This document shows, piece after piece, positions 26,647-35,290 of a DNA stretch of 64,000 nt. The notes beneath the pieces are model-generated. The model ran no database searches. It had not been told where the DNA came from and saw only the letters and a program-made list of their open reading frames with translations. Both the position numbers and the translations under genes were made by a program. The stretch is from NCBI GenBank assembly GCA_003635265.1, contig PYIZ01000021.1, forward strand, positions 54,819 through 118,818, in the 5' to 3' direction. The first letter of the stretch is position 1, and every line of letters begins with the position of its first letter. The DNA is from Candidatus Poribacteria bacterium (GTDB taxonomy: Bacteria > Poribacteria > WGA-4E > PCPOR2b).

Positions 26647-27615
26647 ATGACGCTCACAACAGAGAAACAACTTGAGATGCTCCGCTCGATGCAGACCATC
26701 CGTCGCTTCGAGGAACGGGCATCAGATGACTATCAAGCAGGTGCCATCTACGGTGTCGTGCACTGCTATATCGGTGAGGAAGCGGTCGCCGTAGGGATAT
26801 GTGCAGCATTGAATGCGGATGACCAAATTATCAGTACCCACCGCGGTCACGGGCATTGTCTCGCCAAGGGTGCCGATCTAAATCGGATGATGGCTGAACT
26901 GTACGGCAGACAAACCGGCTACTGCAAAGGCAAAGGCGGCTCCATGCACATCGCTGATTTCAGTATCGGTATGTTGGGAGCCAACGGTATCGTCGCCGGC
27001 GGCATTCCCATCGTAACCGGTGCAGGTCTGGCTGCCCAACTCGAAGGCAAGGGACGAGTCGCCGTATCCTTCTTTGGGGACGGTGCCTCAAATGCAGGTC
27101 CCTTCCACGAATCCATCAACATCGCTGCAACGTGGAAGCTACCGATGCTCTACGTCTGTGAGAACAATCTCTATTCCGCCGGCACCATCGCAGCAGATAC
27201 CTTAGCTCTCAGCGACGTGGCAGCCCGTGCCGCCGGCTACGGAATTCCGGGAGTCGTCGTCGATGGCAACGATGTGATGGCTGTCTATGAAGCCGCCGAA
27301 GCCGCGGTTAATCGTGCACGTGCGGGTCAAGGTCCCAGCCTCATCGAATGCAAGACTTATCGTTGGCGCGGACACACCGAAAGACCGGGGCAAGAGGACC
27401 CACGTCCGAAGGAAGAAATCGAAGAGTGGCGGCAGCGGGATCCTATCAATCGTTTTGCCACAAGCCTAATGGAGCACGGACTTCTAACTGAAGAAGCGTG
27501 GCAAAAAATGGACGCTGAAATCCTTGCAGCAATCGAGGATGCAGTCAAATTTTCTGAGGAGAGCCCATTTCCAGAGCCGGAAGCGGCGCTCGAAGATATC
27601 TTTGCTGAATCCTAA
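26647..27615 (+). CDS. 2-oxoacid/acetoin dehydrogenase E1 component, alpha subunit
   Basis: This 322-residue protein belongs to the PdhA/AcoA type. It has STHRGHGHCLAKG for cofactor binding, then KGGSMHIADFSIGMLGANGIVAGG. The ThDP motif is GDGASNAGPFHESINIA...CENN, and KTYRWRGHTER follows. This subunit carries the ThDP-binding part of the heterotetrameric E1 that decarboxylates a 2-oxoacid or acetoin and passes the acyl group to a lipoyl E2. The matching beta subunit is at 28213. No E2 or E3 gene follows. GGAGG precedes the ATG. Confidence 0.9.
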   Translation: MTLTTEKQLEMLRSMQTIRRFEERASDDYQAGAIYGVVHCYIGEEAVAVGICAALNADDQIISTHRGHGHCLAKGADLNRMMAELYGRQTGYCKGKGGSMHIADFSIGMLGANGIVAGGIPIVTGAGLAAQLEGKGRVAVSFFGDGASNAGPFHESINIAATWKLPMLYVCENNLYSAGTIAADTLALSDVAARAAGYGIPGVVVDGNDVMAVYEAAEAAVNRARAGQGPSLIECKTYRWRGHTERPGQEDPRPKEEIEEWRQRDPINRFATSLMEHGLLTEEAWQKMDAEILAAIEDAVKFSEESPFPEPEAALEDIFAES

Positions 27616-27627
27616 ACCACTTCTATC

Positions 27628-28062
27628 ATGAATTCAGAGACGGATAAAACAAGGGGCTATGTCGCGCAGAACCCACCCATCGTCTTCTTTGACGGTGTGT
27701 GTGGGATGTGCAACCGATTTGTCGATCTGATCCTCAAGATTGATACCAAAGGGGTCTTCAGGTTCGCGCCAATTCAAGGAGAAACCGCCAAGCAGATGTT
27801 ACCACCACTCTCCGAGGCACCTCAAGAGTGGTCTATGTTCTATCTGGACAAGCGGGGAATTTACAAAGAGTCTGATGCTTTTCTGGAGGTATATCGACAT
27901 TTGGGAGGGGCATGGTGGCTTTTGAGTCTGCTGCGCCTGATTCCACGAGGTATTCGCGATTTTGTTTATCGAACTGTCGCTCGAAACCGATACCGATGGT
28001 TTGGGAAGAGAGATGCGTGTCGGATTCCGAGTCCCGAAGAGAGATGTCGTTTCCTTCCGTGA
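27628..28062 (+). CDS. DCC (DUF393) thiol-disulfide oxidoreductase-like protein
   Basis: This 144-residue protein has the family's namesake motif FFDGVCGMCNRFVDL (about residues 20-34, with the DxxCxxC arrangement) and FRFAPIQGE. It ends with GIRDFVYRTVARNRYRWFGK, a typical DCC-family C-terminus. The fold is thioredoxin-like. It begins 13 bases after E1 alpha and separates the alpha and beta genes, which is unusual. It may maintain redox state of a partner in the run, but this is inference. Confidence 0.85.
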   Translation: MNSETDKTRGYVAQNPPIVFFDGVCGMCNRFVDLILKIDTKGVFRFAPIQGETAKQMLPPLSEAPQEWSMFYLDKRGIYKESDAFLEVYRHLGGAWWLLSLLRLIPRGIRDFVYRTVARNRYRWFGKRDACRIPSPEERCRFLP

Positions 28063-28121
28063 AACCCTTTCATCCCTAAGAGCCTGTTTGAAAAGTCATT
28101 TTGGGTAAACTGATTTGCCCC

Positions 28122-28153
28122 GAAACCGAGTTTTTTCGGCAAAACTCGGTTTC
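28122..28153. repeat. gaaaccgagtttt...aaaactcggtttc palindrome
   Basis: This is a perfect 12-bp inverted repeat with a T-rich loop, followed by a gctttgcactttctttctatat tail shared with other copies (30235 and 41060; related tails at 50075 and 59865). Placed between the DCC gene and E1 beta, it could form a transcript hairpin. Confidence 0.75.
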
Positions 28154-28212
28154 TCTTCACGCTTTGCACTTTCTTTCTATATAAGCCTCGAAAATTATGG
28201 GAGCAACCTACC

Positions 28213-29172
28213 ATGCAAAAAATCTCTTATGCACAAGCTGGATCGGACGCACTCATCGAGGAGATGAAGCGAGATCCAACCACATTTCACCTAGCAACTA
28301 GCGCTGCAGACGAACTGGTTAATGAATTCGGCTCCGAACGAGTGCGCGCCACACCCATCGCCGAGGGTGCTTTTACAGGTATTGCTATCGGCGCAGCAGG
28401 GTCAGGCTATCGACCGATCATCAACTGGGGCATGATAACGTTTTCCTTTGTTGCCATGGACCAGATCGTGAATCAAGCGGCGAAAATCCACTATATGTTT
28501 GGGGGGCAAGCGAAGTTTCCCATCACATTTCGCGCCTCTGTCGGAGGCGGTAGGCGGGTCGCTGCACAGCACTCTCAGAGTCCTTATTCCATGTTTATGA
28601 ACCTTGCGGGATTGAAGATGATATTGCCATCAACCCCCTACGATATGAAGGGGCTGCTCAAATCTGCCATCCGCGACGACAACCCCGTTATCTCGTTTGA
28701 ATCCAACCGACTCATGGGCGTTGAAGGTGAGGTGCCGGAGGAAGATTACACCGTACCATTGGGGGTCGCTGACACCAAACGGGAAGGTAGCGATGTCACA
28801 TTGGTAGCACTCGCTTGGCTCGTGCACGAAGGGCTTGCTGCAGCCGAAACGCTTGAGAAAGAGGGCGTTTCCGTCGAAGTTATCGATCCACGTTCCCTCG
28901 TACCTTTGGACGAGGCAGCGATTCGCGCTTCCGTGCAGAAAACTGGCAGGCTAGTCATCGCTGACGAAGCGGGACCTACCGCAGGAGCATCGGCAGAGAT
29001 CATAACCGTGGTCACTGAGGATAGCGAAACCTTTGCAAAGCTGAAAGCACCTCCCAAGCGCGTCTGTGCGTTGCATGTACCGATACCGTATAGCCCCGGA
29101 CTCGAAGATCATGTCTTCCCGGATCGGGATAACATCATTGCAGGTATAAGGGAAGTTCTTGACGCCGGGTAA
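28213..29172 (+). CDS. 2-oxoacid/acetoin dehydrogenase E1 component, beta subunit
   Basis: This is a 319-residue protein of the PdhB/AcoB transketolase-like family. It has ATPIAEGAFTGIAIGAAGSG near the N-terminus, then INWGMITFSFVAMDQI and FRASVGGGRRVAAQHSQS. The C-terminal transketolase domain carries VEVIDPRSLVPLD and GRLVIADEAGPTAG. It should pair with the alpha subunit at 26647. A 150-base gap holding a palindromic repeat separates it from the DCC gene, so it may also be expressed from its own promoter. Confidence 0.9.
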   Translation: MQKISYAQAGSDALIEEMKRDPTTFHLATSAADELVNEFGSERVRATPIAEGAFTGIAIGAAGSGYRPIINWGMITFSFVAMDQIVNQAAKIHYMFGGQAKFPITFRASVGGGRRVAAQHSQSPYSMFMNLAGLKMILPSTPYDMKGLLKSAIRDDNPVISFESNRLMGVEGEVPEEDYTVPLGVADTKREGSDVTLVALAWLVHEGLAAAETLEKEGVSVEVIDPRSLVPLDEAAIRASVQKTGRLVIADEAGPTAGASAEIITVVTEDSETFAKLKAPPKRVCALHVPIPYSPGLEDHVFPDRDNIIAGIREVLDAG

Positions 29173-29353
29173 ATGTCTTGACCCATGTCAATAAATCGTG
29201 CCACAGAATCCGTAGGGAACAACGATCGTTGTTCCTTACTGACTGCATCAGTGAATTAGTGCCCCCTTTACGCATTAGGTTTTGCGCTTCACGTTTTCTT
29301 TTGACATCAGCCAAGGTCTTACCAATAGCGCAGCATCACAATGCCGCGTCAGG

Positions 29354-30196
29354 TTATCCCCGATCCATCCACTTGTATGCCGCCGTGGCATTCCGCCAGA
29401 AATACTTCTCGGCGGCAACGACTCCTTTCGCGTTGAAGTATTGGGACACGATCCGCTGCACCGTCGCATAGTCGGCAAATCGTTCCGATACGGGCCAATT
29501 GCTTCCGTAGACCAACCGATCCGCCCCAAACGCATCCCACAACACATCCACCGTCGGCGCATAATACGCCACATCAGTAGGTGCGGGTTTATCCTTCGTA
29601 CTTTCCACCAATCCTGACACTTTACAGTAGACATGCGGGTTTGCCGCCGCCATCTGCATTCCTTCGACCCACGCTGCATCGGGTGCCTTCCCATCAATAG
29701 GCACACCGGCGACGTGATTGATGACAATACGCAGTTCGGGGATTTTCGCTGCCAGCGCAGCAACGCTTGGCAAAGCATCTGGTGATGACAAAAGATCTAC
29801 CGATAAATCCTTCGCAGCAAACATCTCAATGTTCGCTAGATTTCCACCCCTCACAACCTCGCCGATATCCACCCCTCGAAGCCGTACACCTCGGAAAAGT
29901 GGATTCGCAGCATAGCGTTCAAGATTACTCTCAAAATCCGGCGACCCTATGTCTAAATTCCCAACGAACCCAACAATAAATGGTTCATTTTCCGCAAGGT
30001 CAAGTATCCATTGGTTATCCTCAACCCATGTGCTCGCTTCAACAACGACAGTCCCCGTCACACCTTCAGGGAGGGCGAGTGCCTTGTGGTGCTCCGGGTA
30101 CACAGGACGATAAAGCACGTCATCATCAGGATCGGGCCAAGGTACGCCTTCAGGTCGTGTTGGATCATAGAAATGCGTATGTGTATCAATAATCAT
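29354..30196 (-). CDS. Amidohydrolase 2-family TIM-barrel protein
   Basis: This 280-residue protein begins MIIDTHTHFYDP, the HxH metal pair of amidohydrolase-2 enzymes. It has VINHVAG with the third His and ends its barrel at LVYGSNWPVSE, where the Asp usually seen is replaced by Asn. The family hydrolyses lactones and cyclic or aromatic acids, or decarboxylates them. GGAGG precedes the ATG. It is convergent with the E1 beta gene. The substrate is unknown; sugar lactones are common for close relatives. Confidence 0.83.
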   Translation of the reverse strand: MIIDTHTHFYDPTRPEGVPWPDPDDDVLYRPVYPEHHKALALPEGVTGTVVVEASTWVEDNQWILDLAENEPFIVGFVGNLDIGSPDFESNLERYAANPLFRGVRLRGVDIGEVVRGGNLANIEMFAAKDLSVDLLSSPDALPSVAALAAKIPELRIVINHVAGVPIDGKAPDAAWVEGMQMAAANPHVYCKVSGLVESTKDKPAPTDVAYYAPTVDVLWDAFGADRLVYGSNWPVSERFADYATVQRIVSQYFNAKGVVAAEKYFWRNATAAYKWMDRG

Positions 30197-30234
30197 CTGT
30201 TGCCTCCATCGCTCATGTTAAAAAATAGGGCAAA

Positions 30235-30268
30235 GAAACCGAGTTTTTTCTTCAAAACTCGGTTTCTC
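30235..30268. repeat. gaaaccgagtttt...aaaactcggtttc palindrome, second copy
   Basis: This is nearly identical to the copy at 28122 and is again followed by gctttgcactttctttt. It lies in the 151-base gap between the amidohydrolase and the second Gfo/Idh gene. Confidence 0.75.
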
Positions 30269-30347
30269 GAAGGGCTTTGCACTTTCTTTTGATATTCTCT
30301 TTTCTGTTGTAAATTCTTTCCTACGAGATCGCTGGCACACGCACCGG

Positions 30348-31310
30348 TCAGTGTTCACGCGACGATTGATTTGCAGCAATTGATATCGCTGCCGACTTAA
30401 GTCCATCGGTATAGGAAGACCGGATCAGCGATTTGTCCCCCGTCTGAATCGCTTGGATAAATGCCTCATCGATCGAAAGGGGTTCTTCATCAGACACCGT
30501 AATCGTTGCTGCGTCTTCGGGAACAATTCGCACCTCTCCCCAGCCGAGCTGAACGGTGTAGTGCCCCTCGACGATAAAATCGGTGCGTGACCCCCCGCCA
30601 CCATTAATCAGAGCAGAACTGGTTGAGATGTAGCCAACTGCTCCACTCTCAAATTGAAGCGTGACCACCTCCGCATCAGGAATTGTATGGTTTTCCTGAT
30701 CAATATTAATCTGCATGGCATCAATCTTATAGACCTCGACAATTTCGCCGGCGATATACCGAATCATATCGAGCTGGTGAGTCGCTTGCTCATGAAGCAT
30801 CCCACCCGATTTTTCCATCACGCACCACCAGTGGCTCGGTCCCCCAGGGACCCCACCCCAGCGATGACAAGCGACCATACCAACGGTTTTATCCTTAAGG
30901 AAATCACGCGCAGCGGTTGCAACATTGTTGTACCGTCCTTGATAACCAACACAGGAAATCACACCCGATTTATCAATCGCTTCCATAATGCGGATCCCGG
31001 TCTCAAGTTCTAGCACAACCGGCTTCTGCACAAGTAGGTGAAATCCTCTCTCTGCTGCCATGATCTCTCCGTCGGAGTGAGCGAAGGGTGGCAGACAGAA
31101 ATAGACAGCATCCAGATCTACTTCATCAAACATCCTTCGGTAATCTGTATATGGCTGTCCACCATAGGTTTCGACTGCTGTGTTCGCACGCGATTCGTCA
31201 ATATCACAAAGGGCTGCGATACGCACATTTTCCATCTCTGCAAGGTTACGGAGATGGCTATTTGCAATGCCGCCCGTTCCAACAAAACCAACTTTTACCG
31301 GCTGACTCAT
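30348..31310 (-). CDS. Gfo/Idh/MocA family oxidoreductase
   Basis: This 320-residue protein starts at the ATG at 31310, preceded by AGGAGGGATC. The open frame continues upstream through a dispersed repeat, but that part is not protein-like. It has the Rossmann motif VGFVGTGGIANSHL and the QKP variant of the EKP motif (LVQKPVVLE). A C-terminal sheet domain contains GGMLHEQATHQLDMIRYI with the usual active-site His. It is a different sub-group from the enzyme at 3108. A sugar- or polyol-type substrate is likely, unspecified. Confidence 0.88.
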   Translation of the reverse strand: MSQPVKVGFVGTGGIANSHLRNLAEMENVRIAALCDIDESRANTAVETYGGQPYTDYRRMFDEVDLDAVYFCLPPFAHSDGEIMAAERGFHLLVQKPVVLELETGIRIMEAIDKSGVISCVGYQGRYNNVATAARDFLKDKTVGMVACHRWGGVPGGPSHWWCVMEKSGGMLHEQATHQLDMIRYIAGEIVEVYKIDAMQINIDQENHTIPDAEVVTLQFESGAVGYISTSSALINGGGGSRTDFIVEGHYTVQLGWGEVRIVPEDAATITVSDEEPLSIDEAFIQAIQTGDKSLIRSSYTDGLKSAAISIAANQSSREH

Positions 31311-31423
31311 GATCCCTCCTAGAGTAAAACGTGATGCGTGAAACGTGAAAATCGGAAAACAGAATCGTCTCGTTTTTTCATCATGGCGCGATGAACGAAT
31401 GAACCCATGAACGATGTAGTATC

Positions 31424-31569
31424 GTAGGTTGGGTTGAACGGTTGAAAGCACCGCGCTATCATGGGCAGCAGAATTCCTGCCTTTCAACACTACATTCCTA
31501 CGGATAGCGAGAGTGAAACCCAACACTCACAACCAATGAATCAATGAACTAATGAGCCAATAAACTAAC
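31424..31569. repeat. gtaggttgggtt...aacccaac element plus 8-bp repeat block
   Basis: The element at 31424-31524 has outer arms gttgggtt/aacccaac and inner pairing (gttgaaag/ctttcaac). An aatgaatc/aatgaact block follows at 31534-31569. No gene is seen from 31311 to 31986. The rest of this gap holds the promoter described below and AT-rich sequence. Confidence 0.7.
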
Positions 31570-31827
31570 TGTGTTATTAAATTATACCGAAAGCCTTTGT
31601 AAAATGTAAAGCCAAGATAAAGTAAACACGCATCAAGATCCAGTGTATCTCCCTTGCCTGAAATTTAGGTGATTCGCTGCCCAAATTTTCAGCAAATTGC
31701 TAAAAAATGTATCAGCGCTTTGGGATGAGCATTACACAACCAATCATTTCAAAAAATCCTGTAATAACACCGTTGTCTCTGTCTTTCAACTGTTTTCGCC
31801 GCTACAAAAAATATCCTCATTAACCGC

Positions 31828-31843
31828 TGGCATCTTTTTTGCC
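31828..31843 (+). promoter_or_regulatory. Candidate sigma-54 (-24/-12) promoter of the first ammonium transporter gene
   Basis: TGGCATCTTTTTTGCC has the GG (31829-31830) and GC (31841-31842) separated by exactly 10 bases, matching the TGGCAC-N5-TTGC sigma-54 pattern with one changed base. It stands ~145 bases upstream of the amt start. Ammonium transporter genes are classic sigma-54/NtrC targets. No convincing NtrC site was found, and no such motif was found before the second amt gene. Confidence 0.5.
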
Positions 31844-31986
31844 TACGGTCATTAGCATAAAGATTTGGTCTTTGGCATCGGAAAGATAAACGATCTAAGC
31901 AGCTACAATCTTTTGTTCATCTTTCCTCCGCTTTACGGATAATTTACAATACGCCGACGAAGGTGCCACCTAATAAGGAGACAAAA

Positions 31987-33354
31987 ATGAAAAGATTCCT
32001 TCAGAGCGATTACAGGATTGCAGGAATTGTTCTGATTTTGACACTATGTCTAGGTACGAGCGCTTTCGCCTTAGACGGCTTCGTCGAAGGTGAAAAGATC
32101 GAAACCTCAAAATATATTGCTGACACCATCTGGGTATTGGTTGCTGCCTTTCTGGTTTTCTTTATGCAGGCGGGATTCTCCATGGTCGAAGCGGGATTTA
32201 CCCGCGCGAAAAACGCCGTCAATATCCTGATGAAAAACCTAATGGATTTCTCGATGGGAGCTATCGCTTACTGGGCGATCGGATTCGCAATTATGTTCGG
32301 CGATGGCAATGGCTTCCTCGGATTGAGCGGATGGTTCGTCTCCGGAGAAACAAAAGGCTTCAGCGCCCTAGAGTGGAGTTCCGTTCCAACACTCGCTGCA
32401 TGGCTGTTCCAACTGGTTTTCGCTGCCACCGCAGCGACAATCGTCTCTGGTGCGATGGCTGAACGAACAAAGTTCAGAAGCTATCTAATTTACAGCGTTT
32501 TCATCACCGGTTTAATCTATCCGATCGTCGGACACTGGATCTGGGGAGGCGGTTGGCTGTCGAGTATGGGAATGTTGGATTTCGCAGGCTCAACGGTCGT
32601 CCACTCAACGGGCGGCTGGCTCGCTTTAGCGGGTGCAATCGTACTCGGTGCTCGCACCGGTAAGTACGATGCAAATGGAAGACCTCGCCCAATTCCCGGA
32701 CATAACCTGCCGTTAGCAGCACTCGGTGTGTTTATCCTATGGCTCGGCTGGTTCGGATTTAATCCGGGGAGCCAGATGGCGGCAGATGCAAAGCCCATTG
32801 CATTAATTGCGGTAACGACAAACCTCGCTGCCGCGGCGGGCGCAATTCTCGCTATGATAACTGCTTGGTTCAAACTCAAGAAACCCGATGCTGGCATGGC
32901 ACTCAACGGTGCACTGGCTGGGCTTGTTGCTATTACTGCACCATGCGCGTTTGTTACACCAGTGGCAGCAGTAATTATTGGCGCAATCGCAGGTGTTGTG
33001 GTCGTCTTTTCAGTCTTAATAATTGAAAACCTGAGAATCGATGATCCCGTTGGCGCGATTTCTGTACACGGTGTTTGCGGCGCTTTGGGAACCCTCTTGC
33101 TTGGATTGTTCCACACCGAACAAGGAATTCTTTATGCAGCGGATAAAGGTGCAGCATTCAAATTCTTTGGCGCCCAATTCATTGGTGTCGTTGCTGTTTT
33201 TGCGTGGTGTATGGTAGCAGGCTTTATCCTGTTTTACGGCATCAAAACGATTGTCGGGTTGCGTACTAGCGAAGAAGAAGAGTTGGAAGGGTTGGACTAT
33301 GGCGAACACGGTGCCAGCGCGTATCCAGACTTTACAATTTCTTCTATTAATTAG
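31987..33354 (+). CDS. amt: Ammonium transporter (Amt), first copy
   Basis: This is a 455-residue protein. The chosen start (31987) follows AAGGAG; an in-frame GTG 24 bases upstream has no site. A signal-peptide-like N-terminus (cut near GTSAFA) is followed by eleven expected helices. Amt signatures include MQAGFSMVEAGFTRAKN and the pore histidines in DFAGSTVVHSTGGWLALAGA and ISVHGVCGALGTLLLG. It conducts ammonium across the inner membrane. No glnK lies beside it. It is about equally distant from the second copy as from general Amts, so the two are not a recent duplication. Confidence 0.95.
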   Translation: MKRFLQSDYRIAGIVLILTLCLGTSAFALDGFVEGEKIETSKYIADTIWVLVAAFLVFFMQAGFSMVEAGFTRAKNAVNILMKNLMDFSMGAIAYWAIGFAIMFGDGNGFLGLSGWFVSGETKGFSALEWSSVPTLAAWLFQLVFAATAATIVSGAMAERTKFRSYLIYSVFITGLIYPIVGHWIWGGGWLSSMGMLDFAGSTVVHSTGGWLALAGAIVLGARTGKYDANGRPRPIPGHNLPLAALGVFILWLGWFGFNPGSQMAADAKPIALIAVTTNLAAAAGAILAMITAWFKLKKPDAGMALNGALAGLVAITAPCAFVTPVAAVIIGAIAGVVVVFSVLIIENLRIDDPVGAISVHGVCGALGTLLLGLFHTEQGILYAADKGAAFKFFGAQFIGVVAVFAWCMVAGFILFYGIKTIVGLRTSEEEELEGLDYGEHGASAYPDFTISSIN

Positions 33355-33659
33355 AAGATAGGTAAGCGTTCAGGTAAAGGCTACATCTGAAATGCGTAAG
33401 TCCTGTTAAATGAAAAATCGAGATTCCAAGCTGAAGATGGCAGGATAACGAACAGAGGCGTCCATTTTGGGGCAAGTGGGGATAAAGGGATCGGGCTACT
33501 TTTCGTTGAGAGGATAGATTGCTGCGTTTCAGCGGGTGCCCTGCCCGTTCTTCAAAAAAAAGAACCCACCCCTAAATCACATAAAATCGAAAAATTCTGT
33601 TTACTTTTGAAGCCGATGGTGTTATACTGCCTGACGAGAAGTTTGTGATAACTTTGGAG

Positions 33660-33785
33660 TTGAGCATAGCGAAATCTCGTTCCGTTTCACGAGAATCCCG
33701 ACGAGCTGGGTGTCCCCCTAGTCTCGCCTGTCCCGATTTATCGCGGGCACGGACGATCGATCGGAGTTCTTATCGGGGTAGGTAG
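33660..33785. repeat. Mosaic of tcccgat/atcggga palindromes between the amt genes
   Basis: Between the two amt genes lie palindromic fragments including tcccgatttatcgcggg and a gagctgggtgtccccctag stretch. That stretch matches part of the insertion at 42300-42366. The 33355-33814 gap has no gene. A TATACT at 33623 could be a -10 box for the second amt gene, but a -35 box is not clear. Confidence 0.6.
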
Positions 33786-33814
33786 TGATCGTCTAAACCT
33801 AAATGGAGGTAAAA

Positions 33815-35206
33815 ATGCACCAACAACCACAGAGTGTGTTTAGGTTTCAGAAACATACAGTAAAACCTATAAGACTTTTAAGATATGGTAAACCCAGAAC
33901 TGTTCTGGGAATGCTGTTCGTACTGATGTTCTTAGCACTCCCGAAACTTGCTCTCGCTGAAGACGCGCTTGATTCGGGTGACACCGCTTGGCTGCTCACA
34001 GCAACAGCGCTGGTTCTGTTTATGACCATCCCCGGTCTTGCCCTATTCTATGGCGGACTGGTGCGTGCCAAAAATGTTCTATCGCTATTGATGCAGTGTT
34101 TTACATTGACCGGGCTGATTACCGTTATTTGGATCGTGATTGGCTATAGCATCGCCTTTGATACAACCGGCATGTCTATGAAAGTAACCAATGGCCACTC
34201 ATTTGTCGGCGGGCTCGGTAAGGCGTTCCTTCGGGGTGTGAATGCGGATAGTTTATCAGGCACTATCCCGGAAACAGTGTTTATCTGCTTCCAGATGACC
34301 TTTGCCATCATCACACCCGCCCTGATCGCGGGAGCCTTCGCCGAGCGAATGAAATTCTCCGCCATGCTCTGGTTCATGGGGATCTGGTCTATAATTGTGT
34401 ACGCGCCAATTTGCCACATGGCTTGGGCAGGTGATGGCTCATACTTTGGAGATATTTTGGGCGCACTCGATTTTGCCGGTGGGACTGTGGTGCACGTCAA
34501 CGCAGGTGTTGCGGCGCTTGTCGCTGCCCTAATGATTGGCAAACGCTACGGCTATCCTGAGACTCCCATGCCACCCCACAACTTGACCCTGACAGTCATC
34601 GGTGCCTCTATGCTCTGGGTGGGTTGGTTCGGTTTCAATGCCGGTAGCGCTTTGGCGGCTGACGGTGCAGCAGGAATGGCGATGCTAGTCACACAAATCT
34701 CTACAGGCACCGCCGCATTGGCTTGGATGTTTATTGAGTGGATAAAGTACAAAAAGCCAAGCGTGCTAGGTATCGTCACCGGTGCCGTCGCAGGGCTTGT
34801 GGCAATCACACCAGCCTCCGGCAGCGTTGGACCGATGGGCGCATTGGTTATCGGACTCGCTTCAGGCGTGATCTGCTTCTGGGGCGCGACCAGTCTCAAG
34901 CATAAGCTCGGATACGACGATTCGCTCGATGCCTTTGGCGTACACGGTATCGGTGGTATCGTTGGATGCTTGTTGACCGGCGTATTCGCCGCAGAAGGAT
35001 TGGGTGGAATGGGAATGGACAAGAGTATCGGTTTACAACTTTGGAGTCAGTTTGTCAGTCTCATCGTGACCATACTTTGGAGCGGGATTCTTTCCTTTAT
35101 TATTCTAAAGGCTGTTGATAGGGCGGTTGGTTTACGCGTCAGATACAACGATGAACAAGAAGGATTAGACCTCGCGCTACACAACGAACGAGGCTACAAT
35201 CTGTAG
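33815..35206 (+). CDS. amt: Ammonium transporter (Amt), second copy
   Basis: This 463-residue protein starts at the ATG at 33815, behind TGGAGGT; an in-frame ATG at 33803 overlaps that site and is less likely. After a long basic N-terminus comes a hydrophobic signal segment ending LALAED, then Amt helices with PGLALFYGGLVRAKN. The first pore His is in LDFAGGTVVHVNAG and the second in FGVHGIGGIVGCLLTGVF. It is of the common bacterial AmtB type, unlike the first copy. Having two distinct transporters suggests use at different ammonium levels. Confidence 0.95.
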   Translation: MHQQPQSVFRFQKHTVKPIRLLRYGKPRTVLGMLFVLMFLALPKLALAEDALDSGDTAWLLTATALVLFMTIPGLALFYGGLVRAKNVLSLLMQCFTLTGLITVIWIVIGYSIAFDTTGMSMKVTNGHSFVGGLGKAFLRGVNADSLSGTIPETVFICFQMTFAIITPALIAGAFAERMKFSAMLWFMGIWSIIVYAPICHMAWAGDGSYFGDILGALDFAGGTVVHVNAGVAALVAALMIGKRYGYPETPMPPHNLTLTVIGASMLWVGWFGFNAGSALAADGAAGMAMLVTQISTGTAALAWMFIEWIKYKKPSVLGIVTGAVAGLVAITPASGSVGPMGALVIGLASGVICFWGATSLKHKLGYDDSLDAFGVHGIGGIVGCLLTGVFAAEGLGGMGMDKSIGLQLWSQFVSLIVTILWSGILSFIILKAVDRAVGLRVRYNDEQEGLDLALHNERGYNL

Positions 35207-35220
35207 AGCTACTACAAAGA

Positions 35221-35288
35221 ACCGCAGATTTCATAGAACTATGTCAATAGGACATTACTCACGAGATTCTATGGGATCTGCGGTTTTG
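35221..35288 (+). terminator. Hairpin terminator after the second amt gene
   Basis: The arms accgcagatttcatagaa (35221-35238) and ttctatgggatctgcggt (35267-35284) pair almost fully and are followed by tttgta. The hairpin lies between two convergent genes and can end transcripts from both sides. Confidence 0.65.
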
Positions 35289-35290
35289 TA

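Noticed and set aside
31311..31526. 72-residue extension of the second Gfo/Idh protein
   Set aside because: It is translated repeat sequence (aacccaac element). The Rossmann motif begins right after the ATG at 31310, which follows AGGAGGG.
33601..33640. Sigma-54 promoter before the second amt gene (tggtgttatactgcc)
   Set aside because: The GG to GC distance is 9, not 10, and the flanking bases do not match. A TATACT -10 box is at least as good a reading.
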